Of a stretch of DNA of 64,000 nucleotides, positions 34,402 to 44,368 are shown one piece after another. Position 1 is the first letter of the stretch. Each line of letters opens with the position of its first letter. The translations under genes and the position numbers were made by a program. The notes below the pieces were generated by a model, which saw only the letters and a program-made list of their open reading frames with translations, had not been told where the DNA came from and searched no databases. Location of the stretch: the NCBI GenBank assembly GCA_947625775.1, contig CANQPM010000002.1:1-64000 (forward strand). Reading direction: 5' to 3'. Origin of the DNA: an uncultured Lachnospiraceae bacterium. Its GTDB lineage: Bacteria > Bacillota > Clostridia > Lachnospirales > Lachnospiraceae.

Positions 34402-36816
34402 ATGAAACCGATAAATTGTAAAATCCAGAATTATTATACACAGACGGGTGTTGAAAATGCCCCTGTATTTATGTGGAAATACGGAGCGGGAGACGATACT
34501 CAGACCGCGTATCAGATTGATATATTCAACGATGACGATCTCATATATTCAACAGGCAAAGTCATATCAGCGGAGCAAAACAATATTCAGGTATCCATTG
34601 CTCTCATGGAGCAGTCCGAATACAATTTCACAGTTACCGTATGGGATCAAAACGATGTCAGGGAAACCTCGGAAAAGGTGTATTTTATCTCTGGAGTCCG
34701 CAAGTGGCGCGGCGTCTGGATAGGAAACGGCACAAAAAAGCCGTTTATCGCGCGAAAGCTGTTTAATGCGCGCGGCGGTGAAAAAGCGGTTGTTTCCATA
34801 TGCGTACCTGGCCAGTTCGAGGTTAAGATAAATGGCAAAAAAATAAGCCCGTATGCGTATGAAGGCAGCCAGACGGATTTTAATAAGCGAGTCCACTATT
34901 CAACTTATGATGTAACGAACCTCATTTCCAAAGGAGAAAATGAGATAACGATAGAAGCCGTAAACGGCTGGTATATCGGCGACGACGGCGGGGGGACAAG
35001 ATATTTTTATACTATGGATAAAGGCTATGAGCCGTTCGGCGAATGCCTTGCAGTGCTGGCGCAGCTTAAAATTGGTGATGAATATGTCACAACCGATACT
35101 TCGTGGGAGGTAAGCCGCTCAAAAACAACGCTTGCCGATATTTACGGTAGCGAGGACATTGACAATACGGTTGAGTACAATTGGACGGCGGCAAAAACCG
35201 TAAGCGCCCCGAAAGGGAAAATCCTTCCGTCTGATTATCCGCCAGTGGTACATAAATATTGCTATGAACCGCAAAGCGTTGACAGGGAGCGTATGGTTTT
35301 TGATTTCGGACAAAATATGTCGGCACAGTTTTATCTGAAAATTAAGGGCAGGCGGGGACAGAAAGTGAAGCTGATGCCTGCTGAAAAGCTTGCAGCGGAC
35401 GGCGGCATATCACAGACGATAGACGCGTATTCGGAGCTTACGCTAAGCGGCGGCGAGGACGAGTTTGAACAGAAATTTTCGGTAAACGGCGCGCGGTGGT
35501 ACAAAATAGAGGGCGCGGAGTATGGGCAGATAATTGATTTTAAAGCGTATTTCACAACCTCATCTGCTGAGGACGTCGGATATTTCCACTGCTCGGACGA
35601 GCGGATAAATAAAATTTACGCTCTGGTATTAAAAGCAATCGAGAGCAACCTAAACCACCTTCACACAGACTGCCCGACGATTGAAAAGCTCGGTTGGCTT
35701 GAACCGAACCATCTGATGGCGCGGGCGGTTATGTACAACAAGGACGTTGATACGCTTTGGTCAAAAATAGCTGCCGATATGCGCGACGCGCAGTATGCGG
35801 ACGGCGAATTTGACACGGACAAAAGCGGATTTTACCACGAATACAAAAGCGGCTTAATCCCGTCGATTGCGCCGCGCTATGCGAAATTTCTGTACGACGG
35901 CGGCGAGGGCAGCTTCTGGGACATCATCCCATGGGGCAGCTCAATCATTCTCGCCGCGTATGAGCAGTACCGTTTTTACGGGAATAAGCGGGTGCTTGAG
36001 GAAAATTACGAAAGCGCGGAAAAATATATAGAATACCTGACGCGCCAGTATAACGACTACAACCGTCTGTACGGCAAAACAGGCGATGAAAGGTTTATCC
36101 GCGCAGGCTTAGGCGACTGGGGCATAGCGCAGAACAAGGGCGCAAGCCGCGAGAATATCGAAACGGCATTTTACTATCACGACCTTATGACAATGGCAGA
36201 GATTGCGGAAATTCTCGGAAAAGAGGACAGATTTAGCGTACAGGCGCGGGAAGTTAAGACGCTCTACAATAAGTCACTGCTTACGGACATCGGCTACCGT
36301 GATTACGAAACGGGCAAAATCACGCAGGCAAATCAGGCGATACCGCTCTGCTTCGGACTTGTGCCAAAAGAAAGAAAAGCGGACGTGCAAAACGCGCTTC
36401 TGGGTGCAAGCAGGGGAAAACACCTTGAATGTGGCGAAATCGGGCTTGTCTATATCCTGCGCGCGCTTTCGGAGGCGGGCGGGAACGATATAATCTACGA
36501 TATGATTTTAAAGGAAAACCACCCTTCATATCTGCGGTTCGTAAACATGGGGGAAACCACCCTGCCAGAGTTCTGGCGCGACGATGCGCGAAGCCGCAAC
36601 CACGACATGATGGGACATATCATGGAATGGTTTTTCACTGAAATCGCGGGAATAAAAAGCAGCGACGGCTTTAAAACGATAACCGTTTCCCCTTCATGCA
36701 GCGGGTTTATAAAAGAGTTTGAATGTACATATAACAGTATTCGCGGAAAGATAACGGTCAAATACGAAAAAGGCGCATTGACGGTGGTTGTGCCGTGCAA
36801 TACTTTGAAACGTTGA
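34402..36816 (+). CDS. Alpha-L-rhamnosidase (GH78)
   Basis: An 804-aa glycoside hydrolase of family 78. N-terminal beta-sandwich domains (WRGVWIG, then a galactose-binding-like region) precede the (alpha/alpha)6 catalytic domain. The TDCPTIEKLGWLEPNH segment and GLGDWG loop hold the acidic residues, and the C-terminal domain starts after PEFWRDDARSRNH. No signal peptide is seen, so it probably acts on imported rhamnosides. It has no linked transporter here. ATG 34402 has AAAGGG at proper spacing; GTG 34393 is less likely. Confidence 0.85.
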   Translation: MKPINCKIQNYYTQTGVENAPVFMWKYGAGDDTQTAYQIDIFNDDDLIYSTGKVISAEQNNIQVSIALMEQSEYNFTVTVWDQNDVRETSEKVYFISGVRKWRGVWIGNGTKKPFIARKLFNARGGEKAVVSICVPGQFEVKINGKKISPYAYEGSQTDFNKRVHYSTYDVTNLISKGENEITIEAVNGWYIGDDGGGTRYFYTMDKGYEPFGECLAVLAQLKIGDEYVTTDTSWEVSRSKTTLADIYGSEDIDNTVEYNWTAAKTVSAPKGKILPSDYPPVVHKYCYEPQSVDRERMVFDFGQNMSAQFYLKIKGRRGQKVKLMPAEKLAADGGISQTIDAYSELTLSGGEDEFEQKFSVNGARWYKIEGAEYGQIIDFKAYFTTSSAEDVGYFHCSDERINKIYALVLKAIESNLNHLHTDCPTIEKLGWLEPNHLMARAVMYNKDVDTLWSKIAADMRDAQYADGEFDTDKSGFYHEYKSGLIPSIAPRYAKFLYDGGEGSFWDIIPWGSSIILAAYEQYRFYGNKRVLEENYESAEKYIEYLTRQYNDYNRLYGKTGDERFIRAGLGDWGIAQNKGASRENIETAFYYHDLMTMAEIAEILGKEDRFSVQAREVKTLYNKSLLTDIGYRDYETGKITQANQAIPLCFGLVPKERKADVQNALLGASRGKHLECGEIGLVYILRALSEAGGNDIIYDMILKENHPSYLRFVNMGETTLPEFWRDDARSRNHDMMGHIMEWFFTEIAGIKSSDGFKTITVSPSCSGFIKEFECTYNSIRGKITVKYEKGALTVVVPCNTLKR

Positions 36817-36881
36817 ACAGAATAGTTTTATGAAAGCAAAAATTTCCAAAGGCTTAAAATGCCCGCAGTAGAAATTAGTCC

Positions 36882-36905
36882 GCCATATGCCCTATGGCAT
36901 TCTTG
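36882..36905 (+). terminator. Weak hairpin after the rhamnosidase gene
   Basis: GCCATA and TATGGC around a 5-nt loop, followed by ATTCTTGC. A marginal terminator. Confidence 0.35.
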
Positions 36906-36985
36906 CTTAAAGCGTATTTATGAGGTTCCAAAATTCATTTTTTACGCGTTTGGATATGCAATAGAGCGGAAACTCAAACAAAAGA

Positions 36986-37014
36986 TTGACTATTGTGCGG
37001 ATTGGATATAAAAT
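36986..37014 (+). promoter_or_regulatory. Promoter of the cheA operon
   Basis: TTGACT (36986-36991), 17-bp spacer and TAAAAT (37009-37014), 44 bp before cheA. Confidence 0.65.
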
Positions 37015-37057
37015 ATTAATTATGATAAAAGGCTTTTGAAGCGGAAGGAGTGCCGGA

Positions 37058-39226
37058 ATGGCTGAAGAATTTAGCGTAGACAGCATGGTGGACATGTATC
37101 TGTATGAAAACGGGCAGCTTTTGGAAAAGCTTGAGGAAATCATACTTGAAACAAAGGACGACGATGCGTTTGACGAAAACAATATCAATGAAATATTCAG
37201 GATAATGCACACAATAAAGGGCTCATCAGGCGTCATGATGTATGACAACATTATGAAGGTGTCGCATAAGCTGGAAGATATATTTTATTATCTCAGGGAA
37301 AATCTCGGCATAGACGAGCCGCATATTGAGCTTACCGATATTATTTTTCAGGTGCTTGATTTTATAAACGGCGAGATGGAAAAAATAAAGGACGGAAACG
37401 ATCCTGACGGGGATAACTCTGAGCTTATGGCGCTGATGGACGGCTTTCTCGGACGGCTTAAAGGCGATTCGGGCGGGACTGCTCAGACGCAGCCCCCGGC
37501 AAAGACGGAAACAAAGTCGGCGGAGGCTCCAAAGGCGCAGAGTGGCAGCATAAATCTGGGACCAAACCAGTTTTACATCGCGCCGCAGGTTTCAGGCGAC
37601 GAAAAGTGCTTCCGCATAAGAATCACCTACAATTCGGACACGCAGATGTGCAACCTGCGCGCGTATTCGGCGACATACGCGCTGAAGGAATATACGGAAA
37701 ATCTGCATTATTCGCCCGATGACATACTGACAAACGAGGACTCCTCAAATGTTATACTTGAGGACGGTTTCCGCATGCTTGTGCGTGGCAATTTCACGGA
37801 AGAAAAGCTCCGCGAGCTGCTTGACACTACTTCCGAGATTAAGACCATTGACATATCCGAGTGCAGCAGGCAGGAGTTTGACATGGGCTTTTCAGACGCG
37901 CCCATAAGTGTCGCGCCCACCGAGCAGGAGGCGGAGGCTGCGCAGAGCGCGGACAGCGCCAAAACAGAGCCGCAGCCAGGCGATTACGTCATTCAAAAGG
38001 AAGCGGGCAAGGCAAAGCAGATTACAAAGCCCAAAAAGAAAAAAGAGCATAAACAGTCATTTATGAGCGTGAATATAGAGAAGATGAACCAGCTTATGAA
38101 CCTTATGGGCGAGATGGTTATAGCGGAGTCTGTCGTGCTCCAGAACCCTGATCTGCAGGTGCCAAACCTTGACCTGTCAAACTTCCAGAAAGCGGCGTCA
38201 CAGCTTTCCAAGATTACGACGGAGATGCAGGAGCTTATCATGTCGATGCGCATGATGCCATTGACAAACACATTCCAGAAGATGAACAGGACCGTATTCG
38301 ATATGTCAAGAAAGCTCAACAAGGATATCGAATTTGAGATGATAGGCGACACTACAGAGGTTGACAAGAATATTATCGAAAATATTTCCGATCCGCTCAT
38401 GCACCTTGTACGCAATTCCGTAGATCACGGCATAGAGACAAAGGAGGAGAGGGCGGCATCAGGCAAGACGGAAAAAGCCAAGGTTACGCTTGAGGCGAAA
38501 AACGAGGGCGGTAAAGTATGGATATCCGTCAAAGACAACGGTAAAGGTCTCAGCCGCAACAAGCTTTACAAAAAAGCATGGGAAAACGGCATTCTCCCCG
38601 ACAACCGCGTGGAGAGCGAGTACAGCGATAAGGAAATTTTCCAGTTTATCACATATCCCGGTTTTTCCACAAAGGAGAAGGTTACGGAATTTTCAGGGCG
38701 CGGCGTAGGCATGGATGTAGTTGTCAAAAATATACAGAAGATCGGCGGCGTGCTTGACATCGACTCGGTAGAGGGCGAGGGCACGACCATGACAATGAAA
38801 ATCCCTCTTACGATGGCGATTATCGACGGCATTGTGATGCGCAACGGAAATACGAAATTCGTCATGGAAACATCCGCAATCAAGGAATTTATAAGAGTTA
38901 CCGAGGATAAGCTTATACATGAGCCAAACGGCGAGGAATACATAATGATACGCGGCGAGTGTTATCCGATACTCAGGCTCAGCCAGAAGTACAATCTAAA
39001 AGGCGCCGTGACGAATATAGAGGACGGCGTCATGCTGCTGCTTGAATATGAGAACAATACGCTCTGCGTACTGATTGACGAGCTTATAGGCACACAGGAG
39101 ATAGTCGTAAAGCCGATACCTTCATATGTGAAGAAGGTGCATGGCATTTCAGGCTGCACGCAGCTTGGCGACGGAAGCATAGCCTTGATTTTGGACGTGA
39201 GCGGTCTGATGCAGGATTCGTACTAA
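37058..39226 (+). CDS. cheA: Chemotaxis histidine kinase CheA
   Basis: A 722-aa central chemotaxis kinase. It has an N-terminal HPt with phospho-acceptor His51 in MHTIKGSSG, an acidic/Ala-rich linker, a P2-like region about 165-270, dimerisation helices (MNQLMNLMGEMVIAESV...) and a HATPase domain with HLVRNSVDHGIE and FSGRGVGMDVV. The C-terminal CheW-like domain starts about residue 590. No receptor, CheW, CheB or CheR is in the window; CheV lies 4 kb downstream. Confidence 0.93.
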   Translation: MAEEFSVDSMVDMYLYENGQLLEKLEEIILETKDDDAFDENNINEIFRIMHTIKGSSGVMMYDNIMKVSHKLEDIFYYLRENLGIDEPHIELTDIIFQVLDFINGEMEKIKDGNDPDGDNSELMALMDGFLGRLKGDSGGTAQTQPPAKTETKSAEAPKAQSGSINLGPNQFYIAPQVSGDEKCFRIRITYNSDTQMCNLRAYSATYALKEYTENLHYSPDDILTNEDSSNVILEDGFRMLVRGNFTEEKLRELLDTTSEIKTIDISECSRQEFDMGFSDAPISVAPTEQEAEAAQSADSAKTEPQPGDYVIQKEAGKAKQITKPKKKKEHKQSFMSVNIEKMNQLMNLMGEMVIAESVVLQNPDLQVPNLDLSNFQKAASQLSKITTEMQELIMSMRMMPLTNTFQKMNRTVFDMSRKLNKDIEFEMIGDTTEVDKNIIENISDPLMHLVRNSVDHGIETKEERAASGKTEKAKVTLEAKNEGGKVWISVKDNGKGLSRNKLYKKAWENGILPDNRVESEYSDKEIFQFITYPGFSTKEKVTEFSGRGVGMDVVVKNIQKIGGVLDIDSVEGEGTTMTMKIPLTMAIIDGIVMRNGNTKFVMETSAIKEFIRVTEDKLIHEPNGEEYIMIRGECYPILRLSQKYNLKGAVTNIEDGVMLLLEYENNTLCVLIDELIGTQEIVVKPIPSYVKKVHGISGCTQLGDGSIALILDVSGLMQDSY

Positions 39227-39269
39227 ATCCATAAGATGAAATGAATGGCTGCGCAAGGGGGATTTATAT

Positions 39270-39620
39270 ATGGAAAAAAGCGAAAAAGAATTTTTGGAGA
39301 GCAAGGGCTTTGACATAGACGGCACAATGCGCCGCTTCCTTAACAACGAGGCGCTTTATAAAAAGTGCCTGAAAAAATTTCTTGACGATTCAAGCTTTGA
39401 AAAGCTAAAGGAAGCGTATTCCGACGGCAACTGCAACGAGGCGTTTAAGGCGGCGCATACCATGAAGGGCTTTGTTTCAAACCTCGGCATAAACAGGATT
39501 TACGAGCTCCTCATACCTATGGTAGAAAAGCTTAGAGGTCAGAATATGGACATTGGGGCTGAAATGGCGCAGCTTGAAGAACTTTATGCTGACACATACA
39601 AGATTATAGAGGATATATAA
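39270..39620 (+). CDS. Stand-alone HPt phosphotransfer protein
   Basis: A 116-aa four-helix HPt protein with the phospho-acceptor His63 in AHTMKGFVSNLG. It is 43 bp after cheA and in line with a response regulator and kinase. Such proteins relay phosphate between receiver domains. Its partner may be the CheV receiver or the downstream OmpR-type regulator; this cannot be decided from sequence. Confidence 0.85.
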   Translation: MEKSEKEFLESKGFDIDGTMRRFLNNEALYKKCLKKFLDDSSFEKLKEAYSDGNCNEAFKAAHTMKGFVSNLGINRIYELLIPMVEKLRGQNMDIGAEMAQLEELYADTYKIIEDI

Positions 39621-39636
39621 AGGCAGGGTTGCTTGA

Positions 39637-40209
39637 ATGGCAGATAAAACGGATTTAGCGGTTGAGGGTTTTCAATTCGGCACGGAAAATGACGCGCAGC
39701 TTGCGAGAGCAGAGGCGCTAAGAATTAAAAACCTTGAAGGCAGGCTTGATTATAATAATACAAATATGATTTACGCCGTATATAAAAAGGCTGTGGAAAA
39801 CCGCGTATTTAAGACGCCTGTAGGCTACGCGTTCCTTAAAAAGCTGCAGGTTAGCCTTATGGACAAGCCTGATTTGCCAGAGGAGCTGCCCAATATCCCT
39901 GTGCAGGGAGTGTACAATGTCAGGGAAAGCACGGCTCCCGCAGTGGAAAAGGTAAAGGCGTCAAGCCAGGCAAGGCGCGCGCAGCCGCCCAAAAAGGAGC
40001 TTATTACCAAGCGGTTGTCATTATGCGCAAACGCGGTGCTGCTTTTGCTGGTGGTGATTATGTTCGTCATAGCATACAAGGGCTCAACCCCTACAGTCCT
40101 CAACTATGAAAGAGCCCTGAAGGACAAATATGCCTACTGGGAGCAGCAGCTTTCAGAGCGCGAGCAGGTTATACGCGAAAAGGAAAGAGAGCTTTTGATT
40201 GATGAGTAA
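39637..40209 (+). CDS. Single-pass membrane protein of unknown function
   Basis: A 190-aa protein with a cytoplasmic N-terminal part of about 130 residues, one transmembrane helix (LSLCANAVLLLLVVIMFVIAYKG, about 128-150) and a short coiled-coil tail (QQLSEREQVIREKERELL). Its stop overlaps the start of the next regulator gene by 8 bp, so it belongs to the signalling operon. I recognise no family. Confidence 0.7.
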   Translation: MADKTDLAVEGFQFGTENDAQLARAEALRIKNLEGRLDYNNTNMIYAVYKKAVENRVFKTPVGYAFLKKLQVSLMDKPDLPEELPNIPVQGVYNVRESTAPAVEKVKASSQARRAQPPKKELITKRLSLCANAVLLLLVVIMFVIAYKGSTPTVLNYERALKDKYAYWEQQLSEREQVIREKERELLIDE

Positions 40210-40885
40210 TGTAAATAAGCTTAAAATATTGGTAGTCGATGACGAGAGCAGAATGAGAAAGCTTGTAAAGGATTTCCTCGTAAAGCAGGATTATGAGGTG
40301 CTGGAGGCGGGCGACGGCAGCGAGGCGCTTGATATTTTCTTTGAAAATCAGGACATAGCGCTTATCATACTTGACGTGATGATGCCTAAGCTTGACGGCT
40401 GGCAGGTGTGCCGTGAGATAAGGGGATATTCAAAGGTGCCAATCATAATGCTTACCGCAAGGGGAGACGAGCGTGACGAGCTGCAGGGATTTGAACTCGG
40501 GGTGGATGAATATATATCCAAGCCGTTCAGCCCCAAAATACTGGTGGCGCGCGTGGAGGCAATACTCAGGCGCACAAACCAGCTTGCGGGCGATGAGACT
40601 ATCGAGTGCGGCGGGATAGTCATAGACAAGGCGGCGCACGTAGTGACTATAGACGGTGAGCAGATTGATTTAAGCTTTAAGGAATTTGAGCTTCTGACGT
40701 TTTTTGTGGAGAATAAGGGCATAGCGCTTTCACGTGAAAAAATACTGAATAGCGTATGGAACTACGACTATTTTGGCGATGCCAGGACAATCGACACGCA
40801 TGTGAAAAAGCTCCGCAGCAAGATGGGAGAAAAAGGCAATTTGATAAAGACAGTGTGGGGAATGGGCTATAAGCTGGAAATATAG
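40202..40885 (+). CDS. OmpR-family response regulator
   Basis: A 227-aa regulator. The receiver has the phospho-acceptor in LIILDVMMPKLDG; the winged-helix output domain ends VWGMGYKLEI. ATG 40202 is preferred over the TTG at 40199 by spacing from GGAAAGAGAG. It is translationally coupled to the preceding gene and followed at once by its kinase. Confidence 0.92.
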   Translation: MSNVNKLKILVVDDESRMRKLVKDFLVKQDYEVLEAGDGSEALDIFFENQDIALIILDVMMPKLDGWQVCREIRGYSKVPIIMLTARGDERDELQGFELGVDEYISKPFSPKILVARVEAILRRTNQLAGDETIECGGIVIDKAAHVVTIDGEQIDLSFKEFELLTFFVENKGIALSREKILNSVWNYDYFGDARTIDTHVKKLRSKMGEKGNLIKTVWGMGYKLEI

Positions 40886-40894
40886 GTGGCATCT

Positions 40895-42370
40895 ATGAAA
40901 TATTCCATAAAACAGCAGATTGCCCTTGTATTTATAGTCGTTATGATGGGTACGCTGGCTCTCTGCTGGGTGATAAACAATTTTTTCCTTGAAAGCTTTT
41001 ATATAAATAATAAGGAAGACGTTATAAGCGACGCATACGAGAGCATAAACAAGGCGACTTTGAGCGGCGATATCGCGTCGGAGGAGTTTGACATTGAACT
41101 GCGCAAAATCTGTGATATGTATAATATCAGCGTGCTTGTCATAGACGCGGAATCGACGACGATAAAGTCAAGCTCGCGCTATACAGAGATACTTATGCGC
41201 AGGCTTTACGACAATTTTTTCAATCCCAGCCAGGATTTGGAATATCTTGAGGAAAATGACAATTACTTTATAGCCACGGCGATGGATATGGGTACGGGCA
41301 CGGAGTATCTTGAAATGTGGGGAGTGCTTGACAACGGCAACCTTTTTATGGTGCGCTCGCCGCTTGAGGGCATACGCGACAGCGTCAAGATAGCCAACCG
41401 TTTTTTGGCGTATATCGGCATAGCGGCGACGCTTATCAGCGCTGTCATTATACTGTTTGTCACGACGAGCATCACAAAGCCGATAATGCAGCTAAAAGAC
41501 ATATCCGAAAAAATGACGAACCTTGATTTTGAGACAAAATATGTAAGCCGCGGCAAAAATGAGATAGATTTGCTTGGAGAACACATGAACGAGCTTTCAA
41601 GCACTCTGGAGAAGACCATTTCAGAGCTTAAAACCGCCAATAATGAGCTGAAGCGCGACATAGAGAAAAAAGAGCAGATAGATGAGATGCGCAAGGAATT
41701 CCTGTCAAACGTTTCGCATGAGCTAAAGACGCCGATTGCGCTGATACAGGGTTATGCGGAGGGCTTGAAGGAAGGCATAAACGACAATGACGAGGAGAGC
41801 AGGGACTTTTACTGTGACGTGATAATCGACGAGGCAGGCAAGATGAACAATATGGTGCGAAAGCTGCTTGACCTCAACGAGCTTGAATGTGGAAATGACG
41901 TAGTGACTATGGAAAGGTTTGACATAGTCGCCCTTATTCAGAATTTTTTACATTCTGCCGATATACTTATCAGCCAGAACGGCATAAAATTAAATGTGGA
42001 CAATTCGGAGCCGATTTATGTGTGGGCGGATGAGTTTAAGGTTGAGGAGGTCGTGAGGAACTTTTTCAGCAATGCCATAAACCATGTAAGCGGCGAGAAG
42101 ATAATAGAAATAAAATACCGCATAGACAGCGCGGCAAAGAACAAGGTGCGGATCAGCGTGTTCAACACGGGCGAGCCGATTCCAGAGGCATCGATTGAGC
42201 ATATATGGGAAAAGTTTTACAAGGTGGACAAGGCGCGCACGAGAGAATACGGCGGCAGCGGTGTAGGGCTGTCTATCGTAAAGGCGATTATGGATTCAAT
42301 GAACCAGCAGTATGGTGTCATTAATTATACAAATGGCGTAGAGTTTTGGTTTGAGCTTGAAACCAAATAA
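40895..42370 (+). CDS. Sensor histidine kinase
   Basis: A 491-aa kinase: first helix about residues 8-28, extracytoplasmic sensor about 29-165, second helix about 167-190, HAMP, HisKA with FLSNVSHELKTPIALIQGYAEGL, and HATPase with NFFSNAINHV and GGSGVGLSIVKAI. The start ATG 40895 has AGGTGG upstream. It pairs with the preceding OmpR-type regulator. Confidence 0.92.
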   Translation: MKYSIKQQIALVFIVVMMGTLALCWVINNFFLESFYINNKEDVISDAYESINKATLSGDIASEEFDIELRKICDMYNISVLVIDAESTTIKSSSRYTEILMRRLYDNFFNPSQDLEYLEENDNYFIATAMDMGTGTEYLEMWGVLDNGNLFMVRSPLEGIRDSVKIANRFLAYIGIAATLISAVIILFVTTSITKPIMQLKDISEKMTNLDFETKYVSRGKNEIDLLGEHMNELSSTLEKTISELKTANNELKRDIEKKEQIDEMRKEFLSNVSHELKTPIALIQGYAEGLKEGINDNDEESRDFYCDVIIDEAGKMNNMVRKLLDLNELECGNDVVTMERFDIVALIQNFLHSADILISQNGIKLNVDNSEPIYVWADEFKVEEVVRNFFSNAINHVSGEKIIEIKYRIDSAAKNKVRISVFNTGEPIPEASIEHIWEKFYKVDKARTREYGGSGVGLSIVKAIMDSMNQQYGVINYTNGVEFWFELETK

Positions 42371-42385
42371 ACGGAGGTGTTTTTT

Positions 42386-43183
42386 TTGAAAAAGATTAAA
42401 GCCATTGGGCTTTTGGCGATATCGTCTGTACTTCTTACAGGCTGCATTGACGCAATGCCCGATTTGACAGACGAGCAGACAGAGATGATTTCGGAGTATT
42501 CAGCAAGGCTTTTGCTAAAATATTCGTCAAATTATAATTACAGGCTTGCTGACGACAGAGTGCTTGCTGATGCGCTTCTGCAGGAGAGCCTTATGGAGGC
42601 GGAAACGGAGGAAAGCCCTGAGACGGCGGAAACGGAAGCGAACGCGGGCGGGACAGGTTCAGACACACAGCCCTCAGGTGACGGACAGGGGCAAGCGGAT
42701 GGGCAGGCGTCAAGCGACGGACAGACGCAGCCGGAGACTCAGACAGGCGTTGAAGTGCTTTTGACGGACGAGGCGGACATAGCGCAGCTGCTTGGCATAG
42801 ACGGCGTGGCAATCAAATACCAGTCGTTTGAAATTTGCGGCTCATATCCCCAGGACAGCAGCGGTTTCAGCGTTACAGCCGCACAGGGCAGAAAGCTGCT
42901 TGTAGTGCATTTTGACATAGAGAGCGCGACAGGCGCTGACGCCGAGTGCAATCTTTTTGACAGGAATTTGAGCATTAGAGTAAATGTAAACGATAAATCG
43001 GCAAAGGTGATGAGTACGCTTCTGCCCGATGACATCGCATCATATATTGACACGATTCATTCGGGAGAGGTGAAGGAGGTTGTCGCTGTTGCGGAAATAG
43101 CCGACATGGATGACTCCGATATCGAGACGCTCACTATGCATATTTCGTCTGGCTCGGGCAGTTTCGATATACAATTAAGGTAG
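42386..43183 (+). CDS. Lipoprotein with Gly/Gln/Thr-rich linker, probable partner of the kinase
   Basis: A 265-aa exported lipoprotein. TTG 42386 is the likely start: GGAGG stands eight bases before it, and the reading MKKIKAIGLLAISSVLLTGC gives a compact signal with a lipobox. An acidic, Gly/Gln/Ser/Asp-rich linker (about 75-115) leads to a C-terminal beta-rich domain with DUF4352-like flavour. It follows the kinase by 15 bp and may be an envelope sensor or target. The family is uncertain. Confidence 0.75.
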   Translation: MKKIKAIGLLAISSVLLTGCIDAMPDLTDEQTEMISEYSARLLLKYSSNYNYRLADDRVLADALLQESLMEAETEESPETAETEANAGGTGSDTQPSGDGQGQADGQASSDGQTQPETQTGVEVLLTDEADIAQLLGIDGVAIKYQSFEICGSYPQDSSGFSVTAAQGRKLLVVHFDIESATGADAECNLFDRNLSIRVNVNDKSAKVMSTLLPDDIASYIDTIHSGEVKEVVAVAEIADMDDSDIETLTMHISSGSGSFDIQLR

Positions 43184-43239
43184 TTTTTTGATTTTATAAT
43201 AAAAAAATATAGAAAATGTCAAAAATTATCTGAAAATAT

Positions 43240-43269
43240 TTGAAAATTTCACTATACATATGTTATAAT
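43240..43269 (+). promoter_or_regulatory. Promoter of cheV
   Basis: TTGAAA (43240-43245), an 18-bp spacer and perfect TATAAT (43264-43269). The leader to ATG 43412 would be about 135 nt. Confidence 0.65.
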
Positions 43270-43411
43270 GATAATCAGATAGTAATTGTTCAGTGTACAG
43301 CTTTACACTTTCTTTGTTTCCCATAAGCGACAGGGCGCTGGATAGTTGCATTGGATAAATATATGCGCAGCAGTATTACATAGACAATGGTCTGCCAGAA
43401 TGGAGGTTAAT

Positions 43412-44308
43412 ATGGAAACTAAGATTCTCTTAGAGAACGGAACAAACGAACTAGAGGTATTGGAATTTGTGGTGGATGGAAACTCTTATGGCATTAACGT
43501 AGCTAAAATCAGAGAGATTATTCCTTATCAGCCTATAACGCCCGTTCCCAATGCGCATCCGAGCGTAGAGGGTATTTTCATGCCGCGTGATGACATGATT
43601 ACGGCGATTGACTTGCGCAACTGTCTGCAGAGAGGACAGTCAAATCCTGGCGGATTATTTATTATCACAAGCTTTAACAAGCTTGACATTGCTTTCCATG
43701 TTGACTCGGTTATCGGTATTCACAGAGTTTCGTGGGTGGATATTATTAAGCCCGGCGCTACGGTTACTACGGCGGAGGACGGCATTTCCACAGGCATTAT
43801 CAAGATAGACGGCAAGCTTATTATCATTCTTGACTTTGAAAAGATTATCACGGACATCAATCCTGAAACCGGCTTGAAGGTTACAGAGATAGATGCTCTT
43901 GGCGTGAGGGAGGAGACGAGTATTCCTATTCTTATAGCGGAGGATTCGTCACTTCTTAGGAAGCTTATCTGCGATTCACTTAGGAAAGCGGGTTATGACA
44001 ATATTGTCAAGACAGAGAACGGCGAGGAAGCCTGGGAGTACATAACAAAGTGCAGGGATGCGGGAACTCTTGATGATGATGTTAAGCTCCTTATCACTGA
44101 TATTGAGATGCCGCTTATGGACGGACACCGCTTGACGAAGCTTGTTAAATCAGATGATACGACAAAACAGATACCCGTTATCATCTTCTCATCATTGGTT
44201 AATGATGAAATGAGAAAGAAGGGCGAGGATTTAGGTGCAGACGCACAGCTGTCAAAGCCTGAAATAGGAAATCTTGTTAAGGTTATTGACCAGTTACTTT
44301 CAAAATAA
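43412..44308 (+). CDS. cheV: Chemotaxis adaptor CheV (CheW-receiver fusion)
   Basis: A 298-aa protein. An N-terminal CheW-like domain (ELEVLEFVVDGNSYGINVAKIREII...) is joined to a C-terminal receiver (IPILIAEDSSLLRKLI... LLITDIEMPLMDGH, phospho-acceptor Asp). CheV couples receptors to CheA and adapts by phosphorylation. GGAGG before ATG 43412 sets the start. It has its own promoter and terminator, apart from cheA. Confidence 0.92.
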   Translation: METKILLENGTNELEVLEFVVDGNSYGINVAKIREIIPYQPITPVPNAHPSVEGIFMPRDDMITAIDLRNCLQRGQSNPGGLFIITSFNKLDIAFHVDSVIGIHRVSWVDIIKPGATVTTAEDGISTGIIKIDGKLIIILDFEKIITDINPETGLKVTEIDALGVREETSIPILIAEDSSLLRKLICDSLRKAGYDNIVKTENGEEAWEYITKCRDAGTLDDDVKLLITDIEMPLMDGHRLTKLVKSDDTTKQIPVIIFSSLVNDEMRKKGEDLGADAQLSKPEIGNLVKVIDQLLSK

Positions 44309-44317
44309 CAAAGAGAG

Positions 44318-44342
44318 AGCCGGGTGAATAGCCCGGCTTTTA
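44318..44342 (+). terminator. Terminator of cheV
   Basis: AGCCGGG (44318-44324) and CCCGGCT (44332-44338) followed by TTTAT. Confidence 0.8.
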
Positions 44343-44368
44343 TAAAGCTTTGGCTTTTTGGAGTCGCG

